Part shown: positions 1 through 7,724 of the stretch, piece by piece
Layout: each line of letters starts with the position of its first letter
Position numbering within the stretch: position 1 is the stretch's first letter
Notes under the pieces: model-generated
Told to the model about the DNA's origin: nothing
What the model saw: the letters and a program-made list of their open reading frames with translations, nothing else
Database searches by the model: none
Program-made: the position numbers and the translations under genes
Assembly: GCA_965221295.1 (NCBI GenBank)
Contig: OZ244879.1
Coordinates: 1,674,001-1,738,000 of the forward strand
Length of the DNA: 64,000 bases
Direction: 5' to 3'
Source: Bin87 sp965221295
GTDB taxonomy: Bacteria; Chloroflexota; Dehalococcoidia; Lucifugimonadales; UBA3495

Positions 1-568
1 CATCCACGTCCACCAATGCCAGGTTGGTCACCTCGCCCACTATCCTATCGTCGCCCAGTCCTTCATTTGTTATGTGGGTGAACAGTCCGTAGTATGCGTT
101 ATCGACCTGGGAGGTTGCGTCAATGAACAGGTTGGCGATGGTGTTGCCGTTGCCGTTGAACTTGCCCAGGAATTCCCCGCCGATGGGGTCCCAACCGGCG
201 CCGCCGTTCCAGTAGTCATCGCTGGAATCGGCCTGGCCGTTGTCGTTGGTGTCGAAGTCCAGGTCGGTGGTTAGCTCGTACCCTTCGCAGCCGGCGCTGG
301 GGCAGCCCATGCCGCTGACAGCGTTGGGGAAGGCGGCGGCGTAGCTGGCGCTGTCGTCGGTGTCATCCGCCGCGCCGTCGGCATCCATGTCCCAGCGGAT
401 GGCGTCCAGTTGGGTCAGGCTGGACACCTCGATCAGGCCGTCGTTGTCGGCGTCATAGTCAACACTGACCTGCGCGGCGGCGTTGCCGACGAACATCGCC
501 ACGGCGGCGACCACCAGCAACGCGGCCATAACGACCCAGATGGATGCGAGGCTGCGGATTTTGATCAT
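1..568 (-). CDS. GLUG-type secreted surface protein, N-terminal part (runs off the left edge)
   Basis: The frame is open from an ATG at 566-568 to the window edge, so about 189 codons are visible and the C-terminus is missing. Residues 1-33 form a signal peptide: a basic start (MIKIRS), a hydrophobic core and an AAA cleavage region. The mature part begins with a DxDxDG loop followed by GLIEVSSLTQLDAIRWD, then MGCPSAGCEGYEL, an LDFDTNDNG calcium-type loop and YWNGGAGWDPIGGEF. The same order opens each module of the large proteins at 52952-60148 and 60524-64000, so it is a paralogue of them. GLUG proteins are known as surface or adhesion proteins; adhesion here is inference. The ATG is preceded in the coding direction by a weak purine run only. 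Confidence 0.85.
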   Translation of the reverse strand, partial: MIKIRSLASIWVVMAALLVVAAVAMFVGNAAAQVSVDYDADNDGLIEVSSLTQLDAIRWDMDADGAADDTDDSASYAAAFPNAVSGMGCPSAGCEGYELTTDLDFDTNDNGQADSSDDYWNGGAGWDPIGGEFLGKFNGNGNTIANLFIDATSQVDNAYYGLFTHITNEGLGDDRIVGEVTNLALVDVD

Positions 569-823
569 GGGATAAACTCCAGCGCTTGGCCTGGTGAACC
601 GAGTCCATGTTTTGGGTTGCCGGGACACTACCATAAGTTAGGGGTTCAAGCAACCTTTACGCTCCTCTGCGTCACACTCTGTCTCGCGATGTTGGCGAAG
701 GACGATTTCAGTCAGAACCTCACGGAGCTATCGATCCCCGTCGCCAGGATCGGCGACAATTTCACTCCACGTATCGGGCGCTGCTGGGCCGGCATTGCCG
801 CCGTGGACGGACGGCTTGGAGCA

Positions 824-1050
824 TCACTTGGCGGCCAGACGGCGCGCGGCGCGGTGCACGTCTTCGTAGAAACCAGCAGGCCGCAGAAGACCCGGCGGTC
901 CAGTAGGGCGCGGTTGGGAACAACGTCGATCAGGTAGGCTGGCTGCAACTCCATATCGCGGAACTCGTCGAAGATGCTTTCAGCGATGGCCAGCTGGCCG
1001 TGGCTGAGGGCGCGGAAGTCGAGTACGGGCAGGCTCTCAGCGGCGTAGGG
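824..1050 (-). pseudogene. C-terminal remnant of an unidentified enzyme, possibly a DNA methyltransferase
   Basis: On the minus strand a protein-like frame reads PYAAESLPVLDFRALS, then LAIAESIFDEFRDMELQPAY and LDRRVFCGLL. It then continues only after a frameshift near 875 as GFYEDVHRAARRLAAK and stops at 824. There is no start codon or N-terminal part. A tail with the pattern LDRRV..LLG resembles the C-terminus of some DNA methyltransferases found beside restriction genes, but that guess rests on a short stretch. It faces away from hsdM and ends at the 24-bp tandem repeat, so it is probably a relic cut when the restriction locus arrived or was rearranged. Confidence 0.45.
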
Positions 1051-1053
1051 CGG

Positions 1054-1097
1054 TGTGGATGACGATACTAGTCACGATGTGGATGACGATACTAGTC
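1054..1097. repeat. 24-bp direct tandem repeat, two copies (second copy 20 bp)
   Basis: The 20-mer TGTGGATGACGATACTAGTC occurs at 1054-1073 and again at 1078-1097, separated by ACGA, giving a 24-bp period. Each copy contains the palindrome ACTAGT. It lies between the broken gene and hsdM, about 350 bp upstream of the hsdM start. It could be an operator for the restriction operon or a scar of rearrangement; nothing visible decides between these. Confidence 0.8.
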
Positions 1098-1442
1098 CCA
1101 ATGATTGGGCAAACGAAGAACCTTCGTGATATGGTTCACATTGGCTGGCTAACTTCTGGGCTGCAGGAATGCAGCTCCGTTGATTCTGACCGTCCCTGGT
1201 TGAAGCGGCGCCCTTATCCGATGGAGCCTGGGCCAGTCCTAAGCCTGAGCGGAGGCAACCAAATCGTTGTCGGATGCCCGCTTGACCCGTTGCAATCCCG
1301 TGCTTCTCTTGATAATGTCAGCGTGTGCTTGCAGGCTGACCCGCGCCGGGATTCGGCATCGGCGCCTAACCAGATGGCCCGGGCAGGTCGGTAGGAGCGC
1401 GGCCACTTCTCAAGTGTGCGACGTGAATCGGGAGGGGAATCG

Positions 1443-3557
1443 TTGACCACCCTCAACATCAGCAACTTCATCTGGCGCATCGCCGACGATGTGTTGCGCG
1501 ATGTGTACGTGCGCGGCAAGTACCGCGACGTCATCCTGCCCATGACCGTCATCCGCCGCCTTGACGCCGTGCTGGAATCCACCAAGCAAGCGGTGCTTGA
1601 AATGAAAGGCCGGTTGGACGATGCCGGCATCACCAACCAGGACGCCGCCCTACGACACGAGTCTGGGCACGCCTTCTACAACACCTCGCCCTTCCGGCTG
1701 CGCGACCTGACCTCCCGCAATAGCCAGCAGCAGTTGCGGTCCGACTTCGAGGCGTACCTGAACGGCTTCTCGCCCAACGTGCAGGAGGTCCTGGAAAAGT
1801 TCCAGTTTCGCAACCAGATTCCCACGCTTGTCCAGTCTCATGCCCTGGGCTATCTCCTTGAGAAGTTCTCGGACACGTCCGTGAACCTCAGCCCCGATCC
1901 GGCGCTCAACGCCGACGGCTCGGTGCGGCTGGAGGGTCTGGACAACCACAGCATGGGCACGGTGTTCGAGGAGCTGATCCGGCGGTTCAACGAGGATAAT
2001 AACGAGGAAGCCGGCGAGCACTTCACGCCCCGCGACGTGGTGCAGCTCATGGCCCGCCTGGTGTTCCTGCCGGTGGCGGAGCAGGTGCAGTCGGGGACCT
2101 ACTTGATCTACGACGGCGCCTGCGGAACCGGCGGGATGCTCACCGTCGCCGAGGCGACGCTGACCGAACTGGCCGAAGAGCGGGATAAGGAGGCCTCCAT
2201 TCACCTGTACGGCCAGGAGGTAAACCCCGAGACCTACGCCATCACCAAGGCCGACCTTATCCTCAAGGGCGATGGCGGGGAAGCTGACAACATGGCCTAC
2301 GGTTCGACGCTGGCCGCCGACGGCTTTCCGAGAGACAAGTTCGACTTCATGTTGTCGAATCCGCCCTACGGCAAGAGTTGGAAGTCCGACCTGGACCGGT
2401 TGGGCGGCAAATCCAACCTGACGGACCCCCGGTTCGTGGTGGAGCACGACGGCGACCCGGAGTACTCGCTGGTCACCCGAGTCAGCGACGGGCAGCTGAT
2501 GTTCCTGGCCAACATGCTCAGCAAGATGAAGCGGGACGCTCCAATGGGCAGCCGCATCGCCGAGGTGCACAATGGCAGTTCGCTGTTCACCGGCGACGCC
2601 GGCCAGGGCGAGAGCAACATCCGCCGCTGGATCATTGAGAACGACTGGCTGGAGGCCATCGTCGCCCTGCCCCTGAACATGTTCTACAACACCGGCATCG
2701 CCACCTACATCTGGGTGCTGAGCAACCGCAAGCCGGACCACCGCAAGGGCTACGTGCAGCTCATTGACGCCACCGGATGGCAGCATCCGCTGCGGCGGAA
2801 CCTGGGCAACAAGAACTGCGAGCTGGACGCCGAGGACATCCAGCGCATCTGCGACGCCTTCCTGAATTTCGAAGAAACCGAGCAGTCGAAGATTTTTCCC
2901 AACGCGGCCTTCGGCTACTGGAAGGTCACCGTCGAGCGACCATTGAGGCTGTCGGTGGAGTTCACTCCAGACCGACTGGCGAAGTTCCGCGAGGCTTGCA
3001 GCGAAGTCAAAGAAGAGCCGTTGGCGAAGCTCATGGACAGCGTGGCCAAGGTCGTGGGCGTTGGGCCTCACACAGACTTCAACGACTTCATGGACAGCGT
3101 GGCTACTGAGGCCGGTAAGTCCGGCGTCAAGCTGACGGCTAAGCGGCAAAACTTGATTCGCACCCACCTGGCGACCCGCGACCCGGAAGCGGCGCCCGTC
3201 ATCAAGAAGTCCTATCAACCAAGCAAGACAGAGGCGGACGCGATTCGGGGCCTGTACTCCGCGACGGTCAAGGGCAAGCCGGTGGTGGTGGAGTACGAGC
3301 CGGACCCAGACCTGCGCGACACGGAGCAGATTCCCCTGACCGAGGAGGGCGGCATCGAAGCCTTCCTGCGCCGCGAAATACTGCCCTACGCCTCCGACGC
3401 CTGGTACGCGGAAGACAGCGTGAAGGTCGGTTACGAAATCAGCTTCAACCGCCACTTCTACCGGCCTCAGCCCATGCGTCCCCTGGCGGAGATACGGGCT
3501 GATATACTGGACTTGGAGCGGCAGACGGAGGGCCTGCTGGCGGAGATCGTTGGGTAG
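1443..3557 (+). CDS. hsdM: Type I restriction-modification system, DNA methyltransferase subunit M
   Basis: HsdM binds S-adenosylmethionine and methylates adenine in the sequence chosen by HsdS; two M subunits and one S make the methyltransferase, and R is added for cleavage. The N-terminal HsdM_N helical domain spans about residues 5-150 (IWRIADDVLRDVYVRGKY). The N6-methyltransferase domain follows, with SAM motif I DGACGTGG from residue 224 and catalytic NPPY from residue 306. A C-terminal arm of about 200 residues makes 704 aa, longer than E. coli-type HsdM but normal for this large subfamily. I prefer the TTG at 1443 because GGGAGGGG lies 5-6 bases upstream; an in-frame GTG at 1416 has no close ribosome site. 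It heads a run of co-directional genes ending with hsdR. Confidence 0.95.
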   Translation: MTTLNISNFIWRIADDVLRDVYVRGKYRDVILPMTVIRRLDAVLESTKQAVLEMKGRLDDAGITNQDAALRHESGHAFYNTSPFRLRDLTSRNSQQQLRSDFEAYLNGFSPNVQEVLEKFQFRNQIPTLVQSHALGYLLEKFSDTSVNLSPDPALNADGSVRLEGLDNHSMGTVFEELIRRFNEDNNEEAGEHFTPRDVVQLMARLVFLPVAEQVQSGTYLIYDGACGTGGMLTVAEATLTELAEERDKEASIHLYGQEVNPETYAITKADLILKGDGGEADNMAYGSTLAADGFPRDKFDFMLSNPPYGKSWKSDLDRLGGKSNLTDPRFVVEHDGDPEYSLVTRVSDGQLMFLANMLSKMKRDAPMGSRIAEVHNGSSLFTGDAGQGESNIRRWIIENDWLEAIVALPLNMFYNTGIATYIWVLSNRKPDHRKGYVQLIDATGWQHPLRRNLGNKNCELDAEDIQRICDAFLNFEETEQSKIFPNAAFGYWKVTVERPLRLSVEFTPDRLAKFREACSEVKEEPLAKLMDSVAKVVGVGPHTDFNDFMDSVATEAGKSGVKLTAKRQNLIRTHLATRDPEAAPVIKKSYQPSKTEADAIRGLYSATVKGKPVVVEYEPDPDLRDTEQIPLTEEGGIEAFLRREILPYASDAWYAEDSVKVGYEISFNRHFYRPQPMRPLAEIRADILDLERQTEGLLAEIVG

Positions 3558-3577
3558 TCGTTTGAATCTGGGGGGAT

Positions 3578-3967
3578 ATGGCCATACTCAACATTTTTGT
3601 CAGCTTCGAGTTCGACAGAGATAAAGAACTTCAGAACAATTTCTACGAGCAGGCCAAGAAGGAAACGGAACATCGCGTACGCGACTGCTCGCTCCACGAG
3701 ACCTACCAGGTTGAAACCTGGAAGGCCAAAGCGAAGAACGCCATCAGACGGTGCGACGTGATGATAGTTTTGATCGGTCAAGACACGCATAACGCACCCG
3801 GCGTAAGGGTGGAAACGGACATGGCCCGCAGTTTCGGTAAGCCCATCATCCAGATTAGGCCGAAGAAAAGGACCCATGATGGGTTGACCAGTCTCCCAGA
3901 ACCGATTCCCTGGCGATGGAAGCGCATCAATGCCAAGTTGGACCGCATTGCGAACGGGGCGGGTTGA
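3578..3967 (+). CDS. TIR-like (MTH538/DUF1863, ThsB-type) protein
   Basis: The 129-residue protein has the layout of the TIR-like family that includes ThsB of Thoeris. A first strand reads ILNIFVSFEFDRD, then a helix, VRDCSLHE, ETWKAKAKNAIRRCD, the strand VMIVLIGQDTHNAPGV, and ETDMARSFGKPIIQIRP. ThsB-type proteins sense phage and make a signal molecule from NAD that activates a partner effector. No SIR2 or macro-domain partner is next to it; the following gene encodes a small membrane protein and the next a HEPN-type protein. It starts 20 bp after hsdM stops, with GGGGGG just before the ATG, so it is probably co-transcribed. Family assignment is from motif reading; the role in this locus is inference. 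A nucleoside-binding TIR-like protein without signalling activity is the alternative. Confidence 0.75.
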   Translation: MAILNIFVSFEFDRDKELQNNFYEQAKKETEHRVRDCSLHETYQVETWKAKAKNAIRRCDVMIVLIGQDTHNAPGVRVETDMARSFGKPIIQIRPKKRTHDGLTSLPEPIPWRWKRINAKLDRIANGAG

Positions 3968-3998
3968 CCGCTCCTGACGCGATTAGGGAGTCTACCTT

Positions 3999-4439
3999 AT
4001 GGCCGAGCCGACACAGCTGATTCCCGAATCCGCCGCCGTGCAGAAGCACGTTGACATCATGCAGGGCGTCATCACCCGCATGGCGGAGAACAGCCGCTCG
4101 TGCAAGGTATGGTGCGTCACGCTGGTCTCGGCCATCCTGGTTCTTGTGGCCAGAACCGGGGAGCCGCAGCACGCCTTCATTGCCTTGACGCCCTCGGCCT
4201 TATTCTGGGTACTGGACGCCTACTACCTAGCTCAGGAGCGAGCCTTCCGCCAGTCCTACAGCAATTTCATCGGGGAACTCCACTCAGGGGATGCTATGTC
4301 CAAAAGCCTCTACGCAGTTGCGCAGTCCGGTTCGGTGTGGCGCGAAACCCTATGGGCGATGTTCCGGTCGTTCTCGGTGTCCCCGTTCTACGCTGTAATC
4401 GTCGCAACGGTACTGCTGGCTTGGAAGCTGATACTGTAG
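3999..4439 (+). CDS. Small membrane protein beside the TIR-like gene, putative effector
   Basis: This 146-aa protein has three hydrophobic stretches: about residues 37-52 (VWCVTLVSAILVLVA), 59-77 (FIALTPSALFWVLDAYYL) and 126-146 at the very C-terminus. After the second comes AQERAFRQSYSNF, an amphipathic helix. A two-helix membrane unit followed by DAYYL.QER.FR resembles small membrane proteins seen beside TIR-like and nucleotide-signal genes (SLATT-like); I cannot name a family with certainty. It begins 31 bp after the TIR-like gene, and the pair looks like a sensor and a membrane-damaging effector. That role is inference; the membrane segments are plain in the sequence. Confidence 0.6.
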   Translation: MAEPTQLIPESAAVQKHVDIMQGVITRMAENSRSCKVWCVTLVSAILVLVARTGEPQHAFIALTPSALFWVLDAYYLAQERAFRQSYSNFIGELHSGDAMSKSLYAVAQSGSVWRETLWAMFRSFSVSPFYAVIVATVLLAWKLIL

Positions 4440-4575
4440 GGAGACAGGATGTGCTCGTGCTGATAAACCGATAACCGCGCTCCCGAGCCAATAGGACCGC
4501 TGGCAGGGACACGAGTTTATCGATTGGACTCGAAACAGCGGCCGGAGGGCTGCTGGGGGAGACAACTGGAACCTG

Positions 4576-5373
4576 ATGCTTTCGTACCGTGCACACATAT
4601 ACTCGCTTGCAATGAACGTGTCGGCAGAAGCGACCACGCTTGCTCTGGCACTGGGAGAGTGCCAAGCGGCTAAGCAAGGCGTCGACGACCGGGCGGCGAA
4701 GCAGTCGATTGACAAGGAGCATCTCCCCAAATTGCGCGAGAACGAGATTTCTCTCCGAGCTGCGGCTGACAAACTGTCTGAGGCTCTCCCTCCAAACGCG
4801 AGGACACAGATATTTTTGTCGACAAATTTGAGCAGGCATCTTCGGTTTATCAACTACTGGTTGGACCGAAATCTTCCGAGTGGTTGCATCGGCGATCCGA
4901 TTGACATCCTAAAATCGGACCTACCAAGCGTACTTGCGAACTTCGAAACGTGGTACGAAAGCCAATCCCCCGCAGATCCTGGACTGAGCAACGCCGTGCA
5001 GAAACACATCCTAGCAGGACAGCTGAGGACGGCGCTCCGGGACGCGTGGCCACTATTCAAGACTCGTATGGTCAATTCCTTCGACCTTGCCGACAATCTG
5101 GATGGCCACAGTCTTGCGGACGCATTGTTCGGCAATCAGGGCGCCACAGTGGATGTACTGCCGGGTCCCGAGCGGGAGGGATATCTGAACCTCTTCAAGG
5201 GTCTGTACGCACTAAGCAGAAACCCGGTCCTACACGGCGACGTTCCGGAGGATTTTGAGGAATCCAGCGCGATACTGGCGCTAATCAACTCGGCGTTGAT
5301 CCGCATCGAAGATGCACGCCGCATCGGTGGCTCCACACACCCTGGACACCTGCCCATTCAAAAAGAGGGGTAA
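4576..5373 (+). CDS. Ymh/TIGR02391-type HEPN-domain protein, putative RNase
   Basis: The protein has 265 residues. The C-terminal 110 fit the Hypoth_Ymh/TIGR02391 family: LRDAWPLFKTRMVN, DGHSLADALFG, EREGYLNLFKGLYALSRNP, then a final helix. The segment R215-N-P-V-L-H220 is the R-x4-H pattern with a polar residue after R, which in HEPN RNases forms the active site. The N-terminal half is helical and unrecognised. The frame ends 3 bp before the hsdS ATG, so the two are translated together. Such proteins are common inside type I loci and are thought to act in abortive defence; cutting of tRNA or mRNA by this one is inference. The ATG at 4576 has GGGGGAG 13 bases upstream, rather far; ATG 4612 is an alternative. 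Confidence 0.7.
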   Translation: MLSYRAHIYSLAMNVSAEATTLALALGECQAAKQGVDDRAAKQSIDKEHLPKLRENEISLRAAADKLSEALPPNARTQIFLSTNLSRHLRFINYWLDRNLPSGCIGDPIDILKSDLPSVLANFETWYESQSPADPGLSNAVQKHILAGQLRTALRDAWPLFKTRMVNSFDLADNLDGHSLADALFGNQGATVDVLPGPEREGYLNLFKGLYALSRNPVLHGDVPEDFEESSAILALINSALIRIEDARRIGGSTHPGHLPIQKEG

Positions 5374-5376
5374 CGC

Positions 5377-6735
5377 ATGACCACCCCCCAACCCTACCCC
5401 GCCTACAAGCCCTCCGGCGTCCCCTGGCTCGGCGACATCCCCGCCCATTGGGAGGTGCGGCGCATAAAGACCCTTTACCGCGAGGTGGATGAACGGTCGT
5501 CCACGGGATCTGAGGAGTTGATGTCCGTTTCCCACAGGACGGGCGTAACTCCACGAAAGCAGAGCGTTACCATGTTCCTGGCCGAGTCAAACGTGGGATA
5601 CAAGGTATGCCGAGATGGAGACATCGTAGTCAACACGATGTGGGCATACATGGCGGCTCTTGGTGTGGCATGGCAGACGGGTTTAGTCAGCCCCTCTTAC
5701 GGGGTATATCGTCCGATTGGGAACGATAAGCTGGCTCAGGATTACGTTGATCGCCTCTTGAGGACTGAGGAGTATCGTACCGCTTACTTGGCCGGCTCAA
5801 CAGGCATCACCGATTCTCGGCTGCGTTTATACCCAGAGCAGTTCCTGGGCGTCCCTATGCTGTACCCACCCCTCCCCGAGCAGCAGGCCATCGTGCGCTA
5901 CCTCGACCATGTGGACTCCCGCATCCGACGATACACCGAGGCCAAGCGGCGGCTCATCGCGCTGCTGGCGGAGGAGCGGCAGGCCGTCGTCAACCAGGCC
6001 GTCACTCGCGGACTGGACCCGGACGCTCCCCTGAGTCCCTCCGGGGTGGAGTGGCTGGGCGACGTGCCTGCCCATTGGGAGGTGCGGCGGATACGCTCGG
6101 TTGCGGAAATGCGCGTCAGCAACGTGGACAAGCATGCCAACGAAGACGAGATTCCAGTTCGACTATGCAATTACGTGGACGTTTACAAGAACGACACGAT
6201 TCACGGGACCATGCCATTTATGCCTGCTACGGCATCCAAGGAGCAAATTTCGAGGTTTCGTCTCGAACGGAACGATGTGCTCATTACCAAGGACTCTGAA
6301 ACTTGGACCGACATTGGTGTTCCAGCCTTGGTGACAGAATCAGCCGACGACCTCATCTGTGGGTATCATCTCGCCATGCTGCGGCCATCCGACGAAATTC
6401 GTGGAACATATCTGGCTCGAGCCTTGCAGACCGATGGAGTGGCCCATCAGCTTCACGTAGCGGCCAATGGCGTCACTAGATATGGCCTTACTCACTCAAG
6501 CATCCAGTCCGTTCAGACACCCCTCCCACCCCTGGCCGAGCAAAGGGCCATCGTGCGCTACTTGGACGAAGAGACGGCCCGCATCGACTCCGCCATAGCT
6601 CGCGCCCGTCGGCAGACCGAGCTGGTGGAGGAGTACCGCACCCGGCTCATCGCCGACGTGGTTACGGGACGGCTCGACGTGCGGGCGGCGGCGGAAGCAC
6701 TGCCGGCCGGGGATGCCCTCGAACCAACGGAGTGA
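5377..6735 (+). CDS. hsdS: Type I restriction-modification system, specificity subunit S
   Basis: HsdS selects the target sequence for both methylation and cleavage. The 452 residues hold two target-recognition domains, each introduced by the same phrase: PSGVPWLGDIPAHWEVRRI near residue 10 and PSGVEWLGDVPAHWEVRRI near residue 220. Each ends in a conserved coiled-coil spacer starting LPPLPEQQAIVRYLD or LPPLAEQRAIVRYLD. This two-half design is standard and reads a split target. The start follows the HEPN gene stop by 3 bp. A 20-bp perfect direct repeat between the two halves (5443-5462 and 6070-6089) could let the halves recombine. Only one hsdS is present, so there is no local partner for shuffling. 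Confidence 0.96.
   Translation: MTTPQPYPAYKPSGVPWLGDIPAHWEVRRIKTLYREVDERSSTGSEELMSVSHRTGVTPRKQSVTMFLAESNVGYKVCRDGDIVVNTMWAYMAALGVAWQTGLVSPSYGVYRPIGNDKLAQDYVDRLLRTEEYRTAYLAGSTGITDSRLRLYPEQFLGVPMLYPPLPEQQAIVRYLDHVDSRIRRYTEAKRRLIALLAEERQAVVNQAVTRGLDPDAPLSPSGVEWLGDVPAHWEVRRIRSVAEMRVSNVDKHANEDEIPVRLCNYVDVYKNDTIHGTMPFMPATASKEQISRFRLERNDVLITKDSETWTDIGVPALVTESADDLICGYHLAMLRPSDEIRGTYLARALQTDGVAHQLHVAANGVTRYGLTHSSIQSVQTPLPPLAEQRAIVRYLDEETARIDSAIARARRQTELVEEYRTRLIADVVTGRLDVRAAAEALPAGDALEPTE
6687..6706 (+). repeat. Left copy of a 20-bp repeat that brackets vapBC (inside hsdS 3' end)
   Basis: GGCGGCGGAAGCACTGCCGG at 6687-6706, within the last codons of hsdS, is repeated exactly at 7580-7599 just after the PIN toxin gene. 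The two copies enclose the antitoxin-toxin pair. Confidence 0.85.
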
Positions 6736-6767
6736 ACAGCGTTGCATCGCCACCGGAAAGGTAGTAG

Positions 6768-6782
6768 GCTGTGATTCACAGC
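6768..6782. promoter_or_regulatory. Palindromic operator candidate upstream of the VapB-like antitoxin
   Basis: GCTGTGATTCACAGC is a perfect inverted repeat, seven bases per arm around a single T, ending 18 bp before the antitoxin ATG at 6801. Ribbon-helix-helix antitoxins usually repress their own operon by binding such short palindromes. Autoregulation here is inference from position and symmetry. It also argues against the GTG at 6771, which lies inside the palindrome, as the start codon. Confidence 0.5.
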
Positions 6783-6800
6783 AATTGTAAGAGTGGTAGC

Positions 6801-7127
6801 ATGAAGACGAAGAACATCACGGTATCCGTCGACGAGGAGACCCACCGGCTGGCCCGCATCCGCGCCGCCGAGCTGGACACCTCCGTATCGGCGCTGGTGC
6901 GGGAGTACCTGCGCAGCCTAGCGGGATCAATCTCGCCGGTAGAAGGTGAAACGGCGGCGGAACGGCGGCGGCGGCGTATTAGAGATGCGCTGGCGGATAT
7001 TCACCTCAACCACCGGGGATTTCGCGCCGCGGACACCCTGTCCCGAGAGGAACTGTACGACCGTCAGCGGATAGGTACGGAGACTGAAGAAGATCGACAA
7101 GAGACTGCGGCAATGAGGACGGAGTAA
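6801..7127 (+). CDS. Ribbon-helix-helix antitoxin, VapB-like
   Basis: From ATG 6801 the protein has 108 residues. It opens with KTKNITVSVDEETHRLARIR, followed by AAELDTSVSALVREYLRSL: the strand and two helices of a ribbon-helix-helix DNA-binding domain. The acidic and basic tail of about 60 residues should wrap the toxin. It precedes a PIN-domain gene by 5 bp, the usual antitoxin-toxin order. An upstream in-frame GTG at 6771 would add ten residues but falls in a palindrome that is probably the operator. It keeps the PIN RNase inactive and represses the pair. The tail differs from classical VapB; pairing is inferred from adjacency. Confidence 0.8.
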   Translation: MKTKNITVSVDEETHRLARIRAAELDTSVSALVREYLRSLAGSISPVEGETAAERRRRRIRDALADIHLNHRGFRAADTLSREELYDRQRIGTETEEDRQETAAMRTE

Positions 7128-7132
7128 GCGCC

Positions 7133-7558
7133 GTGCGTCTCGTAGACACCAACATCCTAGTCTATGCCGTAAGCTCTGCTCCGGAAGAGGCCAGTAAGAG
7201 CCTCTTGGCTCAGGAAATTCTTGTGGGCGACGATCTCGCACTGTCCGTCCAGGTTCTGCAAGAGTTCTACGTCAAGTCAACTCACCCCAGGACTCACGGA
7301 TCCATCACCCACGAACGGGCCATGCGGTTCATAGACAGTATCAGCCATTTTCCGATCCAGGACTTGACCTTGGATATATTTCACGTCGGCGTAGAGATCA
7401 GCCAGCGTTTCCAGCTATCATACTGGGACGGGGCCATCTTGGCGGCAGCCCGGGCGTTGGGCTGCGATGCCGTCTATACGGAAGACCTGAATCACGGCCA
7501 GGACTATGGCGGGGTTCAGGTGATAAATCCATTCCGGGAAGACGTTGCCGTCAGATGA
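7133..7558 (+). CDS. PIN-domain RNase toxin, VapC-like
   Basis: The 141-residue protein has the four acidic residues of a PIN nuclease: D5 in LVDTNILVY, E44 in VLQEFY, D99 in LSYWDGAILAAA and D118 in YTEDLNHG. Length and spacing are typical of VapC toxins, which cut RNA with Mg2+ or Mn2+ when freed from antitoxin. The start is GTG 7133, 5 bp after the antitoxin stop. The pair sits between hsdS and hsdR on the same strand and is bracketed by a 20-bp direct repeat. It may simply stabilise the restriction locus or act as a back-up when restriction fails; neither can be told from sequence. Confidence 0.88.
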   Translation: MRLVDTNILVYAVSSAPEEASKSLLAQEILVGDDLALSVQVLQEFYVKSTHPRTHGSITHERAMRFIDSISHFPIQDLTLDIFHVGVEISQRFQLSYWDGAILAAARALGCDAVYTEDLNHGQDYGGVQVINPFREDVAVR

Positions 7559-7579
7559 GCGCCACCGACACCGGCGAGT

Positions 7580-7599
7580 GGCGGCGGAAGCACTGCCGG
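7580..7599 (+). repeat. Right copy of the 20-bp repeat that brackets vapBC
   Basis: Exact second copy of the 20-mer at 6687-6706, 21 bp after the PIN gene stop. Similarity does not extend into either flank. Confidence 0.85.
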
Positions 7600-7724
7600 T
7601 ATAGACGGGCGATAAATAGAGTGGCGATAATCTGCTAGACTGGTGAGAAGGAAAGGCAATCAGCACGGCAGGAATGTCAGGTAGAGGCGGATTCCGTAAT
7701 CAGCAGCGCAGTGAGGTGCCGAAG

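Noticed and set aside
1650..3455. 601-codon open frame on the minus strand of hsdM
   Set aside because: It lies entirely opposite a well-supported gene, has the usual Leu/Val/His-rich shadow composition and no recognisable motifs.
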